Below, in pieces: positions 6,217-8,746 of a DNA stretch of 8,746 nt. Below the pieces are notes generated by a model. The model was not told the DNA's origin and did no database searches. It saw nothing but the letters and a program-made list of their open reading frames with translations. Location of the stretch: contig JAFAEH010000184.1 of assembly GCA_023424135.1 (NCBI GenBank), forward strand, positions 1-8,746. Direction: 5' to 3'. The DNA is from Actinomycetes bacterium (GTDB lineage: Bacteria > Actinomycetota > Actinomycetes > Actinomycetales > Cellulomonadaceae). Position 1 is the first letter of the stretch, and each line of letters opens with the position of its first letter. The position numbers and the translations under genes were made by a program.

Positions 6217-6480
6217 GTGAAGTCGTTCGAGGAGCTGTTCGCCGAGCTGTCCGACAAGGCCGTCGCCCGCCCCGCGGGGTCCGGCACGGTCGCCGAGCTG
6301 GACGCCGGCGTGCATGCCATCGGCAAGAAGATCGTCGAGGAGGCCGCCGAGGTCTGGATGGCGGCCGAGCACGAGTCCGACGTGCGCGCCGCCGAGGAGA
6401 TCTCGCAGCTGCTGTACCACCTGCAGGTGCTCATGGTCGCCAAGGGCCTGACCCTGCAGGACGTGTACGCGCACCTGTGA
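6217..6480 (+). CDS. hisE: Phosphoribosyl-ATP pyrophosphohydrolase
   Basis: HisE hydrolyses phosphoribosyl-ATP to phosphoribosyl-AMP and pyrophosphate, the second step of histidine synthesis. The 87-residue, all-helical protein of the MazG-like superfamily has normal length for a stand-alone HisE. It shows KKIVEEAAEV (37-46), whose glutamates bind magnesium, and EISQLLYHLQVLM (61-73). The EISQLLY form, rather than the ExxDLLY form of other phyla, is one I recall from actinobacterial HisE proteins, including that of mycobacteria. GTG 6217 is chosen because the homologous N-terminus starts at MKSFEELF and a leaderless-type -10 box lies at exactly the right distance. The protein lacks a HisI cyclohydrolase domain, so that activity must be encoded elsewhere. 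hisG follows 60 nt downstream in the same direction. Confidence 0.94.
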   Translation: MKSFEELFAELSDKAVARPAGSGTVAELDAGVHAIGKKIVEEAAEVWMAAEHESDVRAAEEISQLLYHLQVLMVAKGLTLQDVYAHL

Positions 6481-6540
6481 CGCGCCGTCGCGACCCCGCC
6501 CCACCCACCCGTTCCTGACCGAGAACCACCCGAGGACACC

Positions 6541-7389
6541 GTGCTGAGGATCGCCGTCCCCAACAAGGGCTCGCTGTCCGAGCCCGCCGCCGACATGCTC
6601 CGCGAGGCGGGCTACCGCCAGCGGCGCGACGCCCGCGAGCTCGTCCTGCCCGACCCGGACAACGACGTCGAGTTCTTCTTCCTGCGGCCCCGTGACGTCG
6701 CCGTGTACGTCGGCGCCGGGACCGTCGACGTCGGCATCACGGGCCGTGACCTGCTCATCGACTCCGCGTCCCCGGCGGTCGAGCACCTGCCGCTCGGCTT
6801 CGCCCGGTCCACCTTCCGCTTCGCGGCGGCCGCAGGCCGGCTGACCGACGCCCGGCAGATCGCGGGGCTGCGCGTCGCGACGTCCTACGCCGAGCTCGTG
6901 GAGTCCTCCCTGCGGGAGCGCGGCATCGAGCCAGAGGCCGTCGTGCGTCTCGACGGCGCCGTGGAGTCCGCGATCCGCCTCGGCGTCGCCGACGTGATCG
7001 CGGACGTCGTCGAGACCGGCACCACGCTGCGCGCCGCGGGGCTCGAGGTGTTCGGCGAGCCGATCCTGCGGTCCGAGGCCGTCCTGGTCCGCCGCGCGGA
7101 CGTCGACCAGCCGCCCGGCCTGGAGGTCCTCACCCGCCGCCTGCAGGGCGTGCTCACCGCACGCGAGTACGTGCTCATGGACTACGACGTGCCGCTGCAC
7201 CTCGTCGACGACGCGGTGGCGATCACCCCCGGCCTCGAGTCGCCCACGGTCTCGCCCCTGCACAACGGCGAGTGGGCCGCCGTGCGCGCGATGGTCCCGC
7301 GCAGCCAGACGAACCGCGTCATGGACGCCCTGTACGAGGTCGGTGCGCGCGCGATCCTCGTGACCTCGATCCTTGCCTGCCGGATCTGA
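6541..7389 (+). CDS. hisG: ATP phosphoribosyltransferase, long form
   Basis: HisG condenses ATP with PRPP to give phosphoribosyl-ATP, the first and feedback-controlled step of histidine synthesis. The 282 residues match the long, HisZ-independent form. Two periplasmic-binding-protein-like lobes carry RIAVPNKGSL (3-12), AGTVDVGITGRDLL (59-72) and the PRPP-binding loop DVVETGTTL (155-163). A C-terminal ACT-like regulatory domain (about 211-282) ends in ILVTSILACRI. Family knowledge says this domain binds histidine and inhibits the enzyme. The GTG start follows GAGGA (6532-6536) by four bases, and conserved sequence starts at residue 2. It is the partner of hisE: the product of HisG is the substrate of HisE. 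No transcription attenuator (His-rich leader peptide) is visible in front of hisE or hisG. Confidence 0.95.
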   Translation: MLRIAVPNKGSLSEPAADMLREAGYRQRRDARELVLPDPDNDVEFFFLRPRDVAVYVGAGTVDVGITGRDLLIDSASPAVEHLPLGFARSTFRFAAAAGRLTDARQIAGLRVATSYAELVESSLRERGIEPEAVVRLDGAVESAIRLGVADVIADVVETGTTLRAAGLEVFGEPILRSEAVLVRRADVDQPPGLEVLTRRLQGVLTAREYVLMDYDVPLHLVDDAVAITPGLESPTVSPLHNGEWAAVRAMVPRSQTNRVMDALYEVGARAILVTSILACRI

Positions 7390-7390
7390 C

Positions 7391-7861
7391 GTGCCCCCCG
7401 CCGCACGCGCCACCCCGGGCGGCGCCGACGACGATCTCGCGGCGCCGTTCCGGCCACGCCTGGCGCGCGCCGTCACGCTGGGGATCGCGGTCCTCGTCCT
7501 CGTGCTGACCGCGCTGCTCGCGACGACGATGCCGGACCTGACCCTCGTCGACCGCACGGCCTTCGCGCTGTTCGGCCTGGCGATCGCGTGGTTCTGCTGG
7601 CGGCAGGCGTCCGTGCGGGCCGTCCCGGACGACACCGGGCTGACGGTCCGCAACCTGCTCCTGACACGGCACGTCACCTGGGCCGAGATCGTCTCCGTGC
7701 GCTTCGGTCAAGGTCGCGCGTGGGTGCAGCTCGACCTGTCCGACGGCGACACGCTCGCCGTCATGGGCGTCCAGCGCGCCGACGGCACGTTGGCCGAGGG
7801 TGAGGCACGCCGCCTCGCGACCCTCGTCGCCCACCGCACACCGACCCCGCGCGACGACTGA
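7391..7861 (+). CDS. Two-TM membrane protein with bacterial PH domain
   Basis: The 156-residue protein has a short Ala/Pro/Asp-rich cytoplasmic N-terminus and two hydrophobic helices (about 27-46 and 55-71). A beta-rich region (about 74-147) contains TWAEIVSVRF and a WVQLDL strand, typical of the actinobacterial PH-domain family that I recall as Pfam bPH_6 (formerly DUF2581). The cytoplasmic PH-like domain presumably sits at the inner face of the membrane; ligand and role are unknown. GTG 7391 begins one base after the hisG stop. An in-frame TTG at 7373 is possible but would overlap hisG by 17 bases. No Shine-Dalgarno is visible for either, so translation is probably coupled to hisG. A similar small PH-domain gene is also found near ribH in mycobacteria as I recall it, so the linkage may be old rather than specific to histidine synthesis. 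Confidence 0.8.
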   Translation: MPPAARATPGGADDDLAAPFRPRLARAVTLGIAVLVLVLTALLATTMPDLTLVDRTAFALFGLAIAWFCWRQASVRAVPDDTGLTVRNLLLTRHVTWAEIVSVRFGQGRAWVQLDLSDGDTLAVMGVQRADGTLAEGEARRLATLVAHRTPTPRDD

Positions 7862-7883
7862 CACCGCCACCACCCCGCCGCCA

Positions 7884-7932
7884 CACCCCTGGCGTGAGAG
7901 CTATCCGATCGCCCTCTCACGCAGGAGGGGTG
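7884..7932 (+). repeat. Palindromic repeat copy A (two-level hairpin)
   Basis: An outer stem CACCCCT (7884-7890) with AGGGGTG (7926-7932) encloses an inner stem GTGAGAG (7894-7900) with CTCTCAC (7914-7920). The loop, CTATCCGATCGCC, contains the CCGATC core. It begins 22 nt after the PH-protein stop between convergent genes, so it could serve as a terminator for both strands. It is related to copies B and C by the GTGAGA arm, the GATC-containing core and the CTCTCAC arm. Confidence 0.65.
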
Positions 7933-7935
7933 GGA

Positions 7936-7978
7936 CCGGGTTCGTGAGAACGTGATCGGATCGCACTCTCACACCCGG
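7936..7978 (+). repeat. Palindromic repeat copy B (strongest hairpin)
   Basis: CCGGGT (7936-7941) pairs with ACCCGG (7973-7978), and GTGAGA (7944-7949) with TCTCAC (7967-7972), leaving only TC (7942-7943) unpaired between them. GTG/CAC may extend the stem inside. The core is GATCGGATCGCAC (7954-7966). An alternative hairpin TCTCACACC (7967-7975) with GGTGTGGGA (7983-7991) competes for the same right arm. Its unit matches copy C over about 41 bases with few differences. Confidence 0.65.
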
Positions 7979-7991
7979 GGGAGGTGTGGGA

Positions 7992-8032
7992 CGGGACCGG
8001 GTCGTGGCAGCGCGATCGGATTGCACCCTCAC
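7992..8032 (+). repeat. Palindromic repeat copy C (degenerate)
   Basis: This copy shares GGGACCGGGT, then CGTG, GATCGGATTGCAC and CTCAC with copy B in the same order. The left arm has decayed (GTGGCA instead of GTGAGA), so only short stems remain. Its right arm CTCAC overlaps the 3' end of the minus-strand DUF3866 gene and contains that gene's stop codon. Confidence 0.6.
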
Positions 8033-8746
8033 GGGGCAGGGGTGACGGCGTGCGCACCGGCCGCGGCGGCCGCGAGGAACGCCGCCGGGTCGGCGTCGAG
8101 CGTGCGACCCATGGTCGACATCCGTACCGGCGCGTCCCGCAGCGCGTGGAGCAGCGGGACGTCCGCCGGCACGGTGACGCCGCGGTGGCGGCCCTGCGGT
8201 GCGCACAGGGACGCCGCCTGCCGGGCGACCCGGTCCGCGAGCGCCGCCCACGCCTCGGGGTCGGGTTCGGCCGTCAGGTCCTGCGGGGTCCCGGGCAGGT
8301 CGTCGGCGAACGTCGGGACGACGACCTCGCAGGCAGCCAGCGCGACACGGCCGTACGCCGTCAGGGAGTGGTGGGAGACCCCGAGGTGCCGCTCACGGGC
8401 GTCGGCCCCCGACACACGCAGCGACGCGACCGGACGTCCGCCGAGGACGGCGGCAGCGTTGAGCGCCTCGCCGGCGGCGACCCCGGAGAACCCCCAGCGC
8501 GTGCCCGTGCCGAGGTTGCCGGGTCCCTGCGCGACGACCACGAGGTCCGCGTCGAGCACGTGACGCGCCGCGAGCAGCCCCGTGTGGACGGTCACGGCCT
8601 CGAGGTCCCCGCCGAACGCCTGCCCGGTCGTGACGCACGCGCTGATCCAGCCCGCCGAGCGCAGGCCGTCGACGGCGCGCGAGAACCACGCGGGCAGCGC
8701 GCCGCCGTCGGTCATGACGTACGTGACGCGCGGCGCGGGTCGCCCC
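8029..8746 (-). CDS. DUF3866 family protein, 5' partial
   Basis: About 238 C-terminal residues are visible. The frame stays open to the right edge, and residues before the first visible Met read GRPAPRVTYV, matching the interior of the family, so Met at 8715 is not the start. Visible conserved stretches are MTDGGALPAWFSR, GQAFGGDLEAVTVHTGL, VVVAQGPGNLGTGTRWGFSG, RPVASLRVS and RHLGVSHHSLTAYGRV. The family (Pfam DUF3866, as I recall) is widespread in Actinobacteria and Firmicutes and has no established function. The Gly-rich QGPGNLGTGT segment suggests a nucleotide- or phosphate-binding loop, which is inference only. No signal peptide or membrane segment is visible in this part. The gene is convergent with the his unit, and its TGA stop (8029-8031) lies inside repeat copy C. 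Confidence 0.88.
   Translation of the reverse strand, partial: GRPAPRVTYVMTDGGALPAWFSRAVDGLRSAGWISACVTTGQAFGGDLEAVTVHTGLLAARHVLDADLVVVAQGPGNLGTGTRWGFSGVAAGEALNAAAVLGGRPVASLRVSGADARERHLGVSHHSLTAYGRVALAACEVVVPTFADDLPGTPQDLTAEPDPEAWAALADRVARQAASLCAPQGRHRGVTVPADVPLLHALRDAPVRMSTMGRTLDADPAAFLAAAAAGAHAVTPAP

Noticed and set aside
7373..7390. TTG start for the PH-domain protein
   Set aside because: It would overlap hisG by 17 bases without an RBS. GTG 7391 directly after the hisG stop is simpler, though not proven.
7884..8032. CRISPR array
   Set aside because: There are only three copies, they are imperfect and palindromic, the spacers resemble each other, and no cas gene is visible.

Overview
The window is very GC-rich and almost fully coding. 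Codon third positions are mostly G or C, starts are often GTG, and genes are tightly packed. Protein features are typical of Actinobacteria: the HisE C-terminus, long-form HisG, fused RibBA, and a DUF3866 neighbour. I infer an actinobacterium, probably Micrococcales near Cellulomonadaceae. Family level is a judgement from gene order and protein style, not from a search.

Layout, left to right. (1) The end of rsmB (16S rRNA m5C methyltransferase; its start lies off the left edge) is followed after 45 nt by rpe (ribulose-5-phosphate 3-epimerase). rpe looks leaderless. (2) A 318-nt gap (2174-2491) holds a possible rpe terminator hairpin, a weak promoter, a clear FMN riboswitch (RFN element) and a ribosome-binding-site sequestering hairpin. 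(3) The riboflavin operon ribD-ribE-ribBA-ribH follows, with 1-4 nt overlaps between genes. Together these encode every pathway enzyme from GTP and ribulose-5-phosphate to riboflavin except the dephosphorylation step. rpe makes or consumes pentose phosphates next door, which may or may not be functionally meaningful. (4) Two GC-rich hairpins after ribH probably end this operon. (5) A second leaderless-type promoter drives hisE-hisG (steps 2 and 1 of histidine biosynthesis) and a small two-TM PH-domain membrane protein. (6) The gap between convergent genes (7862-8028) contains three related imperfect palindromes. (7) A DUF3866-family gene runs on the minus strand off the right edge.

I see no phage, transposon, CRISPR, toxin-antitoxin or defence genes, and no new multi-gene system. 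The most rewarding structures are non-coding. One is a coherent switch in the riboswitch region, where a 12-nt perfect complement links the aptamer's 5' strand to the 5' arm of a hairpin that buries the ribD RBS. The other is the palindromic repeat cluster at 7884-8032, whose last copy supplies the stop codon of the DUF3866 gene.
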